Shown: piece after piece, positions 10,301 through 20,826 of the stretch | Numbering within the stretch: the first letter of the stretch is position 1 | Layout of the letters: each line of letters begins with the position of its first letter | NCBI GenBank assembly: GCA_038380435.1 | Contig: JAWZYU010000034.1 | Span: 41,664,901-41,728,900, forward strand | Length of the DNA: 64,000 bases | Direction: 5' to 3' | Source: Ryuthela nishihirai | Lineage: Eukaryota; Arthropoda; Arachnida; Araneae; Heptathelidae | The notes under the pieces: model-generated | Database searches by the model: none | Seen by the model: only the letters and a program-made list of their open reading frames with translations | Told to the model about the DNA's origin: nothing | Position numbers and translations under genes: made by a program

Positions 10301-12017
10301 GCTCCAGTTTGCTGTGAACGGTAACTGCACACGCTCAATATTTCCGTGAGTGAGCCCACACGATCCAGGTCTTTGTGAACTCACACGATCCAATGTGCTG
10401 TGAACATTAACCGCAACCGCTCCAGTTTGCTGTGAACGGTAACTGCACACGCTCAATATTTCCGTGAGTGAGCCCACACGATCCAGGTCTTTGTGAACTC
10501 ACACGATCCAATGTGCTGTGAACATTAACCGCAACCGCTCCAGTTTGCTGTGAACGGTAACTGCACACGCTCAATATTTCCGTGAGTGAGCCCACACGAT
10601 CCAGGTCTTTGTGAACTCACACGATCCAATGTGCTGTGAACATTAACCGCAACCGCTCCAGTTTGCTGTGAACGGTAACTGCACACGCTCAATATTTCCG
10701 TGAGTGAGCCCACACGATCCAGGTCTTTGTGAACTCACACGATCCAATGTGCTGTGAACATTAACCGCAACCGCTCCAGTTTGCTGTGAACGGTAACTGC
10801 ACACGCTCAATATTTCCGTGAGTGAGCCCACACGATCCAGGTCTTTGTGAACTCACACGATCCAATGTGCTGTGAACATTAACCGCAACCGCTCCAGTTT
10901 GCTGTGAACGGTAACTGCACACGCTCAATATTTCCGTGAGTGAGCCCACACGATCCAGGTCTTTGTGAACTCACACGATCCAATGTGCTGTGAACATTAA
11001 CCGCAACCGCTCCAGTTTGCTGTGAACGGTAACTGCACACGCTCAATATTTCCGTGAGTGAGCCCACACGTTCCAGGTCTTTGTGAGCTCACACGATCCA
11101 ATTTGCTGTGAACATTAACCGCAACCGCTCCAGTTTGCTGTGAACGGTAACTGCACACGCTCAATATTTCCGTGAGTGAGCCCACACGATCCAGGTCTTT
11201 GTGAGTTCACACGATCCAATGTGCTGCGAACATTAACCGGAACCGCTCCAGTTTGCTGTGAACGGTAACTGCACACGCTCAATATTTCCGTGAGTGAGCC
11301 CACACGATCCAGGTCTTTGTGAGCTCACACGATCCAATGTGCTGTGAACATTAACCGGAACCGCTCCAGTTTGCTGTGAACGGTAACTGCACACGCTCAA
11401 TATTTCCGTGAGTGAGCCCACACGATCCAGGTCTTTGTGAACTCACACGATCCAATGTGCTGTGAACATTAACCGCAACCGCTCCAGTTTGCTGTGAACG
11501 GTAACTGCACACGCTCAATATTTCCGTGAGTGAGCCCACACGATCCAGGTCTTTGTGAACTCACACGATCCAATGTGCTGTGAACATTAACCGCAACCGC
11601 TCCAGTTTGCTGTGAACGGTAACTGCACACGCTCAATATTTCCGTGAGTGAGCCCACACGATCCAGGTCTTTGTGAACTCACACGATCCAATGTGCTGTG
11701 AACATTAACCGCAACCGCTCCAGTTTGCTGTGAACGGTAACTGCACACGCTCAATATTTCCGTGAGTGAGCCCACACGATCCAGGTCTTTGTGAACTCAC
11801 ACGATCCAATGTGCTGTGAACATTAACCGCAACCGCTCCAGTTTGCTGTGAACGGTAACTGCACACGCTCAATATTTCCGTGAGTGAGCCCACACGATCC
11901 AGGTCTTTGTGAGTTCACACGATCCAATGTGCTGTGAACATTAACCGCAACCGCTCCAGTTTGCTGTGAACGGTAACTGCACACGCTCAATATTTCCGTG
12001 AGTGAGCCCACACGATC
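7313..12017. mobile_element. CAGTCGCTC-family element carrying a long 118-bp array
   Basis: A complete left end (TA then CAGTCGCTCAAAAAAAAG) and its subterminal block are followed by the 118-bp array. The expected inverted right end is missing: the array stops at cacgatctag (about 12017), and the next family terminus (12043, cagtcgctcaaag) is in direct, not inverted, orientation. I read this as an element whose right end was lost during array growth. Confidence 0.75.
7483..12017. repeat. 118-bp satellite array, about 38 copies
   Basis: The unit holds gctccagtttgctgtgaac, ggtaactgcacacgctcaat, atttccgtgagtgagcccac and cacgatccaggtctttgtga. Spacing is a constant 118 bp over 4.5 kb with only scattered substitutions. 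Each copy gives a spurious 62-codon minus-strand frame overlapping its neighbour. Variant units recur in order (see findings). The same unit is present in shorter arrays at 56548-57720 and in parts of 361-560 and 20200-20640. Confidence 0.95.
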
Positions 12018-12663
12018 TAGTATCAAAATAATATGACCACCTACAGTCGCTCAAAGAACTTTAATTTTTAACGATTATTTAAAAACTTTTTTAAAAGCAA
12101 AAAGTCTTAAACTGACACAATTCTTATAAAGAAAAATAATAATGAAATATTTTTATTGTTAATATTTACTAGTCTACAACGTAATATAAATAATTTCAAA
12201 CATTTCTTTTTTACTAAAAAATAATTATAATAACATATATCATCAAATGTCGTCCTACCTGCAACAGAATATTTTTTTAACACTTCCCAACCCCTAGTCG
12301 TGTTTTCGACTGTGTTCTTCCTTTGTAGGAAATGGGACTAATGACATTGAAAAAGATAACTTTGAAACTTCAGACGATGATTTACGAGATGTTTGCTAAG
12401 TAGTAATAACTAAGGGAGAAAGATTAGCTCCCTGCAGATGCTCATAAGAAGTGAACCGTTGTTTCTTAGACGAATGAATACAAGTGGCTATAAATAATGG
12501 TGTTATATCTGTACTGTCATTTACATCTGAAGGTTAGGCATGCATTCGTTAAATGTTCTTGTTGAAGACTCGACGAAGCAATCTGAATGTTTTTGTTGAA
12601 AAAATATTCATTGCAAGCTATGGGGTTCCCCTAAAAGTGATCATTGGGTTCTTCATAAGAGGT
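12018..12663. other. AT-rich region without recognised gene
   Basis: A direct-orientation CAGTCGCTC terminus at 12043-12055 is followed by AT-rich DNA. No exon with convincing splice sites or known element was recognised. Confidence 0.5.
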
Positions 12664-13256
12664 ACGGCGGGGGTGGTTCAGTCGGTAGCGCGCCAGGCTC
12701 GTAATCTGCAGTTCCCAGGTTCGAGTCCCAGCTGGGTCAGCGTTGAGATTTATCTCCGCAAAATGTCCCGTCCTGTCCACGGTCAGTAGGGGACACCGAT
12801 GGGCTTGGAAAGGCCGCCGTCCGTCGGATGGGACGTTAAGCCGTGGCTCCGTGTGCGGGATAGTCATACCCTGTGCACGTTAAAGAGCACGCTGGATGGC
12901 CTTGACCGGAGGCTACCATCTGTCTCCCAAGAGCTGTTCCAGTGGGTCCCCTCCCCCAACCTTCTCTGAGCCTTCGGGGCCCATGTGTCCTGGCCATGGG
13001 ACACCGATGGGCTCGGAAAGGCCGCGGTCCGTCGGATGGGACGTTAAGCCGTGGCCCCGTGTGCGGGAGAACCATACTCTGTGCTCTTTAAAGAACACGC
13101 TGGATGACCTTGACGGGAGGCTACCATCTGTCTCCCAAGAGCTGTTCCAGTGAGTCCGCTCCCCTAACCTTCTATGAGTCTTCGGAGTCCATGTGACCTG
13201 GCCATTTAGCCCATGGTGTGCAAAAAACTGCCGCTCAGTGGTAAAACAACCCAACA
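12664..13256 (+). mobile_element. SINE1 with duplicated body
   Basis: The tRNA-like head is intact (gtggttcagtcggtagcgcg, ggttcgagtccc). A first body and tail run to ctggccat (about 12995), where the sequence jumps back to gggacaccgatgggctcg and a second body and tail follow to aaaacaacccaac. This breakpoint differs from the common 169-bp tail junction. Confidence 0.88.
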
Positions 13257-13336
13257 AAAACCTCACAAGAGGTTATGTTGCTGGTTTTAGAGCTGGTCGT
13301 CGCCGCCGCCGTCACCGAATATTTCTATATAAAAAT

Positions 13337-13530
13337 TAATACCCCCTCAAGCAGCTGCTTGCCACAGAAGTCTGACAAGAGCCTGTCAGTTTATATGCCA
13401 TGGTAGGTCTGTGAGGATGACAGGACCTCTGCAGAGAAACGATACATATATCCAAGCCTTACCCGAGGCTCGAACCCAGGTCTCTTAGATCAATATTGAA
13501 GCGCGCTAACCACTAGGCCATGGGACGGCA
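13337..13530 (-). mobile_element. SINE2, minus strand, near full length
   Basis: It starts accccctcaagcagctgctt, contains gacaagagcctgtcag, and ends with the reverse-complemented tRNA-like head (ggctcgaaccc B-box; gctaaccactaggccatggg A-box). Confidence 0.85.
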
Positions 13531-13734
13531 ATATCAAAACATAGATACATTAATTCGCTTCAGTTCCGTTTTAAGCCACCAGATGGCAGTGGCATTTCGT
13601 GATTGTTAGTATAGGTAGAGGTAGAGGCCATCTCAAAATTGGACGCCATGTTTTGTCGTCTTTGACACAGATTTCAGTGTTAAACAGGAAAAGTTAATTT
13701 TAGGGCTTTTTTTTGTGTTAAAAAAAAAGAGATA

Positions 13735-14592
13735 TAATTTTGCTTTGTTGTCTGTCTGTCTGTAGATATCGAACTTTTTTGTTTATACAGATATATAAAA
13801 AATTCTTTTTTCTGTTAGACAGGTATTACTGATATATTACAATTTGCATTTTTCGAATCTCCCAAAAGTTATAACTGCGCCCTCTAACGGTGGAAAATTT
13901 TGAAAATTACAAAATATAAAACGAATATTCCAAACCATGTAGTTATGTTAAAAATTTTGGTGTTGAAATGTAAAAGTTACGAAGTTACCATTGGCAACAA
14001 TCACTTGACCCTTTAGACCCGGGGGGGGGGGGGGGGAAGGTGAATGCAACTTTCTTTTTGTTTTAACAGAAAATGTATGTTTTTAGAGATAAATTAAAAA
14101 TTCTTTTTGGGTTGGACAGGTATTGATGAAATTTTACAATTTACATTTTGCGAATTTCCCAAAAGCTATAATTGTGCCCTCTAACGGTGAAAAAAAATCG
14201 AATAATCCCAAAAATGTAAAATGAATATTGCACACGATGTAATTATGCTAGAAATTTGAAATTTTGGTCGTGGGATGTGGCAATCTTTTAAATTCCATTG
14301 AGAACAATGAGTTGACCCTAAGCCCAAGGTAGGTAAGAAACGGAACGGTTTTTATTTTAAGAGATAGTTGGAAATCTCTTTTTTATTTGGTTACTAATGA
14401 AATGTAATTCGCATTTTCAAAGGTAGTTTTAATTTATATCATCAGAGATCATGTTTATGGTAGAAATTTCGGCGTGTAGATTTCTGTTATGGGAGAAATT
14501 CCACTGACATCAATGATCTGCCCACTATTTTCAGAGGAGGGAGAGAAAAGCAACTTTTTATGTTTAAGAACTATAAGACAAATACCTTTTAT
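13735..14592. repeat. Unclassified repeat family X, about 290-bp internal periodicity
   Basis: Three imperfect blocks start near 13750, 14045 and 14335. Each carries gataaattaaaaattctttt-like sequence, cgccctctaacggtg, and ttgaaattttggt followed by aacaat and a cttagaccc-like end. Related DNA occurs at 51820-53530 and 56090-56299. A G-homopolymer lies at 14021-14035. No termini or coding capacity were found. Confidence 0.6.
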
Positions 14593-14595
14593 GTT

Positions 14596-14989
14596 GGGGT
14601 GGGGGTCGCTCAGTTGGTAGCGCGCCAGGCTCGTAATCTGTAGTTCCCAGGTTCGAGTCCCAGTTGGGTCAGCGTTGAGATTTATTTCCGAAAAACTCCT
14701 CGCCCTGCCCACGGTCAGTAGGGGACACCGACGGACTTGGAAAGGCCGCCGTCCGTCGGATGGGACGTTAAGCCGTGGCCCCGTGTGCGGTAGAGCCATA
14801 CCCTGTGCACATTAAAGAACACGCTGGATAGCCTTGACGGGAGCCTACCATCTGTCTCCCAACAGCTGTTCCAGTGGGTCCCCTCCCCCAACATTCTCTG
14901 AGCCTTCGGGGTCCATGTGACCTGGCCATTTAGCCCTTTGTGTTCAAAAAAGTGCCGCTCAGAGGTAAAACAACCCAACCCTTTTATGT
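14596..14989 (+). mobile_element. SINE1, plus strand, full length
   Basis: It runs from ggggtgggggtcgctcag to caacccaac, with duplication ccttttatgtt at 14585-14595 and 14990-15000. A- and B-boxes are nearly intact (ctcagttggtagcgcg; ggttcgagtccc). Confidence 0.92.
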
Positions 14990-15053
14990 TTTTTAATTAT
15001 TAATAAAATACTCATATGTGCATTTTCTGCATCATACATTAAAAATAAATAAA

Positions 15054-15165
15054 TAACTCCTCAAGCAGCTACTTGTACAGAGATATGTCAGTTTATACGC
15101 CATAGTAGAAAGTCCATGGGGATGACGGGACCTCGGCAGAAAAACAACACGAACATCCATGATTA
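15054..15165 (-). mobile_element. SINE2 fragment, minus strand
   Basis: It begins ctcctcaagcagctacttg and continues through gtcagtttatacgccatagt, dgacctcggcagaaaaac-type body, to gaacatccat. The tRNA head is missing. Confidence 0.7.
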
Positions 15166-15264
15166 AAACTTTTAAGGAGTGAAGAAGTAGGCAAAGGAAG
15201 AACCTCATTCTCTTTGAAAATGAGGTTCCCATATGCACCAGAGGCGATATGCGTTCTTCTAGTA
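15166..15264. repeat. Repeat family Y fragment
   Basis: The stretch aacttttaaggagtgaagaa to ccatatgcaccagaggcgat is a near copy of 53563-53638 plus 54034-54055. It is an interspersed repeat of unknown class, and at both loci a SINE1 lies next to or inside it. Confidence 0.55.
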
Positions 15265-15265
15265 G

Positions 15266-15637
15266 GGCGGGGGTGGCTCAGTCGGTAGCGCGCTAGGCTC
15301 GTAATCTGTAGTTCCCAGGTTCGAGTCCCAGTTGGGTCAGCGTTGAGATTTATTTCCTAAAATCTCCCCGCCCTGCCCACGGTCAGTAGGGGACACCGAT
15401 GGGCTTGGAAAGGTCGCCGTCCGTCGGATGGGACGTTAAGCCGTGGCCCCGTGTGCGGGAGAGCCATACCCTGTGCACGTTAAAGAACACGCTGGATGGC
15501 CTTGACGGGAGGCTACCATCTGTCTCCCAACAGCTGTTCCAGTGGGTCCCCTCCTCCAACCTTCTCTGAGCCTTCGGGGTCCATGTGACCTGGCCATTTA
15601 GCCCATGGTGTGCAAAAAAGTGCCGCTCAGAGGTAAA
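15266..15637 (+). mobile_element. SINE1, plus strand, nearly full length
   Basis: The head is gggcgggggtggctcagtcg with B-box ggttcgagtccc. One body and one tail end at gctcagaggtaaa, a few bases short of the usual aacaacccaaccc. Confidence 0.9.
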
Positions 15638-15998
15638 TTCATTAGAGGAAGGAGGTTACTGTTAGGGTGAACCATTAGAACCACAATCAATAGAGGTCCT
15701 GTATAGTTAGAGACTGGTCATCTCGGTGATTCGCTGCCATTGGTTGATTGAGTCACGTGGTTTATGGGTGCCATGTTTTGTAGTACCTGAGACGAAAGCC
15801 TAAGAGTAGCAGACTAACAGAGAAACAGGCTAACTATGATGCATAAATGGTAGAGCTCCGAAAATTTGCACCTAAGTGTAATTCGGGTCATGGATCATGG
15901 AAAAAAAACGAAATTTGACTTCCGATGTGTCCTTTAAGGTCAAATGGTGGTCAGATAGATATCAAACGTCGATCTACCAGTGCTAGAAACATGAGTCC
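15638..15998. other. No gene recognised
   Basis: Mixed-composition DNA between two SINE1 copies. I see no exon, element terminus or RNA gene in it. Confidence 0.4.
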
Positions 15999-16010
15999 TC
16001 CTCAGCTGGT

Positions 16011-16494
16011 AGCGTTGAGATTTATCTCCGCAAAATTCCACGCCCTGCCCACGGTCAGTAGGGGACACCGATGGGATTAGAAAGGGCGCCGTCCGTCGGA
16101 TGGGACGTTAAGCCGTGGTCTCGTGTGCGGTTGAGCCATACCCTGTGCACGTTAAAGAACACGCTGGATGGCCTTGACGGGAGGCTACCATCTGTCTCCC
16201 AACAACTGTTCCAGCGGGTCCCCTCCCCCAACCTTCTCTGAGCATTTCGGGGGTCCATGTGATCTGGCCATTTAGCCCATGGTGTGCCAAAAAGTGCCGC
16301 TCAGAGGTAAAACAACCCAAAGTTAAAGAACACGCTGGATGGCCTTGACGGGAAGCTACCATCTGTCTCCCAACAGCTGTTCCAGTGGGTTCCCTCCCCC
16401 AACCTTCTCTGAGCCTTCGGGGTCCATGTGACCTGGCCATTTAGCCCACGTTGTGCAAAAAAGTGCCGCTCAGAGGAAAAACAACCCAACCCAA
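16011..16494 (+). mobile_element. SINE1, 5'-truncated, two tail modules
   Basis: It starts at agcgttgagatttatctc, downstream of the tRNA head. Two tails are joined at aacccaaagttaaagaac. The duplication cctcagctggt (16000-16010 and 16495-16505) together with the truncation indicates target-primed reverse transcription by a LINE enzyme. Confidence 0.9.
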
Positions 16495-16675
16495 CCTCAG
16501 CTGGTGTTGGAGTGTTGAAGAAAATTGGTGAATAGGACTATTTCTGGCGGTAAAATTAAAAAATGCAAGGGATCTTCAGATGCGGTGTTACATTAGAGAG
16601 CGAACAGGGGTCGGAGTAACGGGTAAACATTAAGAGGTTCCGAAGGTATCGTTTGGTTTCTAGTAAAAGAAACAT

Positions 16676-17722
16676 TCCCTCAAGCAGCTGCTTGCCACAG
16701 ATCTGGGGGCAGGGGTGGCTCAGTCGGCAGCGCGCCAGGCTCTTAATCTGTATTTCCCAGGTTCGAGTCCCAGCTGGGTCATCGTTGAGATTTATCTCCG
16801 CAAAAATTCCCCGCCCTTCCCACGGTCAGTAGGGGACACCGATGGCTTGGAAAGGCCGCCGTCCGTAGGATGGGACTTTAAGCCGTGGCCACGTGTGCGG
16901 GAGAGCCATACCCTGTGCACGTTAAAGAACACGCTGGATGGCCTTGACGGGAGGCTACCATCTGTCTCCCAATAGCTGTTCCGATGGGTCCCCTTCCCTA
17001 ACCTTCTCTGAGCCTTCGGGGTCCATGTGACCTGTCCATTTAGCCCATGGTGTACAAAAAAGTGCCGCTCAGAGGTAAAATAACCCAACGTTAAAGAACA
17101 CGCTGGATGGCCTTGACGGGAGGCTACCATCTGTCTCCCAACAGCTGTTCCAGTGGGTCCCCTCCCCTAACCTTCTCTGAGCCTTCGGGGTCCATGTGAC
17201 CTGGCCATTTAGCCCATAGTGTGCACAAAAATGCCGCTCAGAGGTAAAACAACCCAACGTTAAAAAACACGCTGTATGGCCTTGACGGGAGGCTACCATC
17301 TGTCTCCCAACAGCTGTTCCAGTGGGTCCCCTCCCCTAACCTTCTCTGAGCCTTCGGGGTCCATGTGACCTGGCCGTTTAGCCCATGGTGTGCAAAAAAA
17401 TGCCGCTCAGAGGTAAAACAACCCAACGTTAAAGAACACGCTGTATGGCCTTGACGGGAGGCTACCATCTGTCTCCCAACAGCTGTTCCAGTGAGTCCCC
17501 TCCCCTAACCTTCTCTGAGCCTTCGGGGTCCATGTGACCTGGCCATTTAGCCCTTGGTGTGCAAAAAAGTGCCGCTCAGAGGTAAAACAACCCAACCCAA
17601 GCCACAGATCTGAATACGCGATAGAGAAGGTCTGTGAGGAAAGCGAGACCTCAGCAGAACGGCAACTCGAACATCCAAGCCTTAATCGGGTAATCTCGAA
17701 ACCAGGTTCCTTTGATCAGTAG
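16676..17722 (-). mobile_element. SINE2, minus strand, split by SINE1
   Basis: The 3' end (attccctcaagcagctgctt) lies at 16676-16705 and the remainder at 17601-17722 (aggtctgtgaggaaagcgag to cctttgatcagtagcc). The two halves match continuous SINE2 copies elsewhere. Confidence 0.8.
16706..17600 (+). mobile_element. SINE1, plus strand, four tail modules, inside SINE2
   Basis: The full head (gcaggggtggctcagtcgg) and body are followed by four tail modules of 169 bp, joined at aacccaacgttaaagaac. The duplication gccacagatctg at 16694-16705 and 17601-17612 flanks the whole element, so all four modules behave as one inserted or later expanded unit. Confidence 0.93.
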
Positions 17723-17921
17723 CCAAACAAAAGTAAATCAAAAATATTTAATATTTTTACTCATATTTTTACAATTGCAAGAAAGAGTTGAAATTGAAAT
17801 TATTCTGAGACCGAGTCATCTTGGGCCAAGTCTGATTCCAGCTGAGTTCGACAAAACCCGAGCCTAAATTCATCTATTGTAAACCGTGAAAGTGTCTGCT
17901 AATCCACTGATGCCATAAAGC

Positions 17922-18274
17922 TGGGGGGGGGGGGGGGGCTCAGTCGGAAGTGCGCCAGGCTCATAATCTGCACTTCCCAGGTTCGAGCCCCAGCTGGGTC
18001 AGCGTTGAGACTTATCTCCGCAAAAATCCCAACCCTGCCCACGGTCAGTAGGGGACACCAATGGGCTTGGAGAGGCCACCAGTCCGTCGGATGGGACGTT
18101 AAGCCGTGGCTCCGTGTGCGGGAGAGCCATACACTGTGCACGTTAAAGAACACGCTGGATGACCTTGACGGGAGGCTACCATCTGTCTCCCAACAGCTGT
18201 TCCAGTGGGTCACCTCTCCCAACCTTCTCTGAGCCTTCGGGGTCCTTGTGACCTGGCCATTTAGCCCATGGTGT
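17922..18274 (+). mobile_element. SINE1, plus strand, in tail-to-tail pair
   Basis: A G-run replaces the first bases of the head, then ctcagtcggaagtgcgcc, the B-box ggttcgagcccc, body and tail follow, ending early at cccatggtgt. A minus-strand SINE1 begins at once. Confidence 0.88.
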
Positions 18275-18664
18275 TGTTGGGTTGGATTGTTTTACCTCTG
18301 AGCGGCACTTTTTTGCACACCATGGGCTAATAGGCCAGGTCACAAGGACCCCGAAGGCTCAGAGAAGGTTGGGGTAGGGGACCCACTTGAATAGCTATTG
18401 GAAGACAGATGGTAGTTTCTCGTCAAGGCCATCCAGCGTGTTCTTTAACGTGCACAGGGTATGACTATACCATACACGGAGACACGGCTTAACGTCCCAT
18501 CCGACGGACGGCGGCCTTTCCAAGCCCATCGGTGTCCCCTACTGACCGTGGGCAGAGCGGGAAGTTTTGCGGAGATAAATCTCACCGCTGACCCAGCTGG
18601 GACTCGAACCTGGGAACTACAGATTACGTGCCAGGCGCGCTACCGACTGAGCCACCCCCACTCC
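18275..18664 (-). mobile_element. SINE1, minus strand, in tail-to-tail pair
   Basis: It runs from tgttgggttggattgtttta to ctgagccacccccactccc with its tRNA head complete. With the copy at 17922-18274 it forms an inverted repeat of more than 350 bp per arm. Confidence 0.9.
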
Positions 18665-18689
18665 CAAATTTTTATCATAAAAAGAACAG

Positions 18690-18760
18690 AAATCTGACAG
18701 GATCCTGTCAGTTTAATACGCCTTAGAGGAGAATCTGTGAAGAATGCGAGACAGCAGGAG
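18690..18760 (-). mobile_element. SINE2 fragment
   Basis: It contains tctgacaggatcctgtcag, gtttaatacgcc and gagaatctgtgaagaatgcg, matching the 3' half of SINE2 in reverse. Confidence 0.65.
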
Positions 18761-18807
18761 AAGGGACACCGGATTGTGGCTTTGATGCAATTATATACAG
18801 GCTACCA

Positions 18808-19480
18808 GCAGGCTGTGATTCAGTTCATCTGAATGGTTGCAGTCTTGAGCAGGTGTCACAGTTTAATTATCTTGGGAGCTATGTAACAGATAATGGTGAT
18901 GTGCGGCATGAGATTAACAGACGAATAGGGATTGCTGCCGGGACTTTTAAGAATCTATGGAGAGTGTGGAGAAATAGGCGTATACACCTAAAGCTTAAAA
19001 TTAGACTGTATAATAGTTTGGTTCTTTCTAGGGTTAGTTATGGTAGTGAAACTTGGACACTTTGTAAACAAGATAACAGGAAACTAGATGCTTTTGATTC
19101 CAGATGCTTACGCAGTATCTTGGGTATTAGGTGGTTCAACTTTGTAACTAATGATGAGATTAGGCAAAGGAGTTTGCAACCTCCTTTAAGCAGCATATTG
19201 TGCAGAGAGAGACTCCGTTGGTTTGGCCATGTTGCCCGTATGAATAATTATAGATTGGCGAATAGGGTTATGAACAGTGTGCCTAAAGGCCTCAGAAAGA
19301 AGGGGAGACCTAGGATGCGGTGGGCAGACAATGTCAAACAGGACTTTGTTAGAATTGGTGTGCATTGGTCAGATTCAGTAGATGTAGCTCAGGATAGACT
19401 TGCTTGGAGAACCAAATTGCACGGTCTGGTTGGACCTCCGTAGCCCATGGCTGCTTGAGGATGATGATGATGATTACAAA
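18808..19480 (+). mobile_element. RTE-like LINE, 5'-truncated 3' end
   Basis: An open frame (about 18808-19443) encodes the C-terminal end of a reverse transcriptase. It includes NYLGSYVTDNG, RVSYGSETWTL, DAFDSRCLRSILGIRW and RERLRWFGHVARM, ending GPP and a stop. The last bases are a short gatgatgatgatgatt simple repeat, typical of RTE-type 3' tails. The first 310 bp match 63681-63995 almost exactly, so both belong to one family. No catalytic domain is present; this is a dead fragment. Confidence 0.9.
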
Positions 19481-19483
19481 AAA

Positions 19484-19954
19484 TGAATTGGAAGTTTAAA
19501 AAAAAATATTCATCAAGTAAACATTACAACAGATAGAAACATTTAATTACATTAAAAATCTAATATGAAAAAAAAAAAATTAAAATTAAAAAAAAACATT
19601 GGGAAAAAGTTATTGATGTGATGCTTGATACTGCATGACTGCTGCAATTTTTTCACAATTTGAAGTTTGTGTTGATAGCGCCATTTTCAAGCACTGGTCG
19701 AAATACTCGTGAAGAGAAACGTTTCCACTTTTAGATTTGATAATTTTCATGTCCGTAAAACGCTGATTCATCTAAGAATGTCGACCCAAAGCATTGACAT
19801 TATGTTGTTTTGAGCTGCATGTCTCCAATTCGTGAATTTCCCTTTTGTGTATTGCCAGATAATATCTTCTTTCAGCTTCAAGTAGATATCATTCCGCACA
19901 CCATAATTACTTCGATCTGGCCTCTGCAATGAACGCAAGAATGACGAAAAAGTA
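19484..19954 (-). other. AT-rich flank with unrecognised minus-strand frames
   Basis: Two minus-strand frames read DIYLKLKEDIIWQYTKGKFT and, after a stop, NQRFTDMKIIKSKSGNVSLH. They look protein-like in composition but I cannot assign them. They may be the decayed end of an older DNA transposon into which the TIR element at 19955 inserted. Plus-strand sequence just before 19954 may belong to the start of the pogo pseudogene. Confidence 0.35.
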
Positions 19955-20826
19955 CAGTCGCTCAAAAAATATCCGAACACTATGGTTGATTACAGAATTC
20001 AGAAAAAATATCTGGCAACGATTTTTTTTTAGAAATGAGTAATCTGACAACCTTCTGTCACGTGACACGAAGGTTGTCAGATCACTCATTTCTAAAAAAA
20101 AAACCGTTGCCAGATATTTTTTCTGAATTCTGTAATCAATCATAGTGTTCGGATATTTTTTAATATATATAACGCGTATGAATATATAATGCAATGAATA
20201 TGGAGAGTGTGCAGTTACCGTTCACAACAAACTGGAGCGGTTGCGGTTAATGTTCACAACACATTGGATCGTGTGAGCTCACAAAGACCTGGATCGTGTG
20301 AGCTCACAAAGACCTGGATCGTGTGGGCTCACTCACGGAAATATTGAGCGTGTGCAGTTACCGTTCACAGCAAACTGGAGCGTGTGCAGTAACTGCACAC
20401 TCTCCAGTTTGCTCTGAACATTTGCTCCAGTTTGTTGTAACACAGTAAACTGGAGCGTGTGCAGTAACTGCACACGCTCCAGTTTACTGTGTTACAGCAA
20501 ACTTACAAAAAAAAGTTTACTGTGTTACAGCAAACTTTCCTCTTTTTGAAAAAACCGTTCACAGTAAACTGGAGCGTGTGCAGTAACTGCACACGCTCCA
20601 GTTTGCTGTGAACGGTAACTGGAGCGTGTCCAGTTGCTGTACACGCTCCAGATATTTTTCCTGAATTCTGTAATCACGTGACACGAAGGATCACTAATTT
20701 CTAAAAAAATCGTTGCCAGATATTTATTCTGAATTCAGATCACTAATTTCTAAAAAAATCGTTGCCAGATATTTATTCTGAATTCTGTAATCAACCATAG
20801 TGTTCGGATACTTTTCTGAGCGACTG
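19955..20826. mobile_element. CAGTCGCTC-family element, copy 3, inside pogo transposase
   Basis: The ends cagtcgctcaaaaaatatcc and ttctgagcgactg are flanked by TA at 19953-19954 and 20827-20828. The centre holds roughly two 118-bp-type units, several palindromes (for example around ggagcgtgtgcagtaactgc) and a partly duplicated right subterminal block (about 20690-20760). It cuts the pogo reading frame just before a YAEQH-like codon stretch. Confidence 0.88.

Noticed and set aside
7483..12017. CRISPR-like direct repeats
   Set aside because: Units are contiguous 118-bp tandem copies with no unique spacers, in a eukaryotic setting.
7575..12026. 38 overlapping 62-codon minus-strand frames that look like a peptide gene family
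   Set aside because: Each spans about one and a half 118-bp satellite units; the array sits inside a transposon and the same frames recur at 56481-57658 on the other strand.
14600..14670. Genuine tRNA-Thr gene
   Set aside because: The head resembles tRNA-Thr(CGT), but it lacks a proper acceptor stem pairing, continues into the SINE body and recurs dozens of times.
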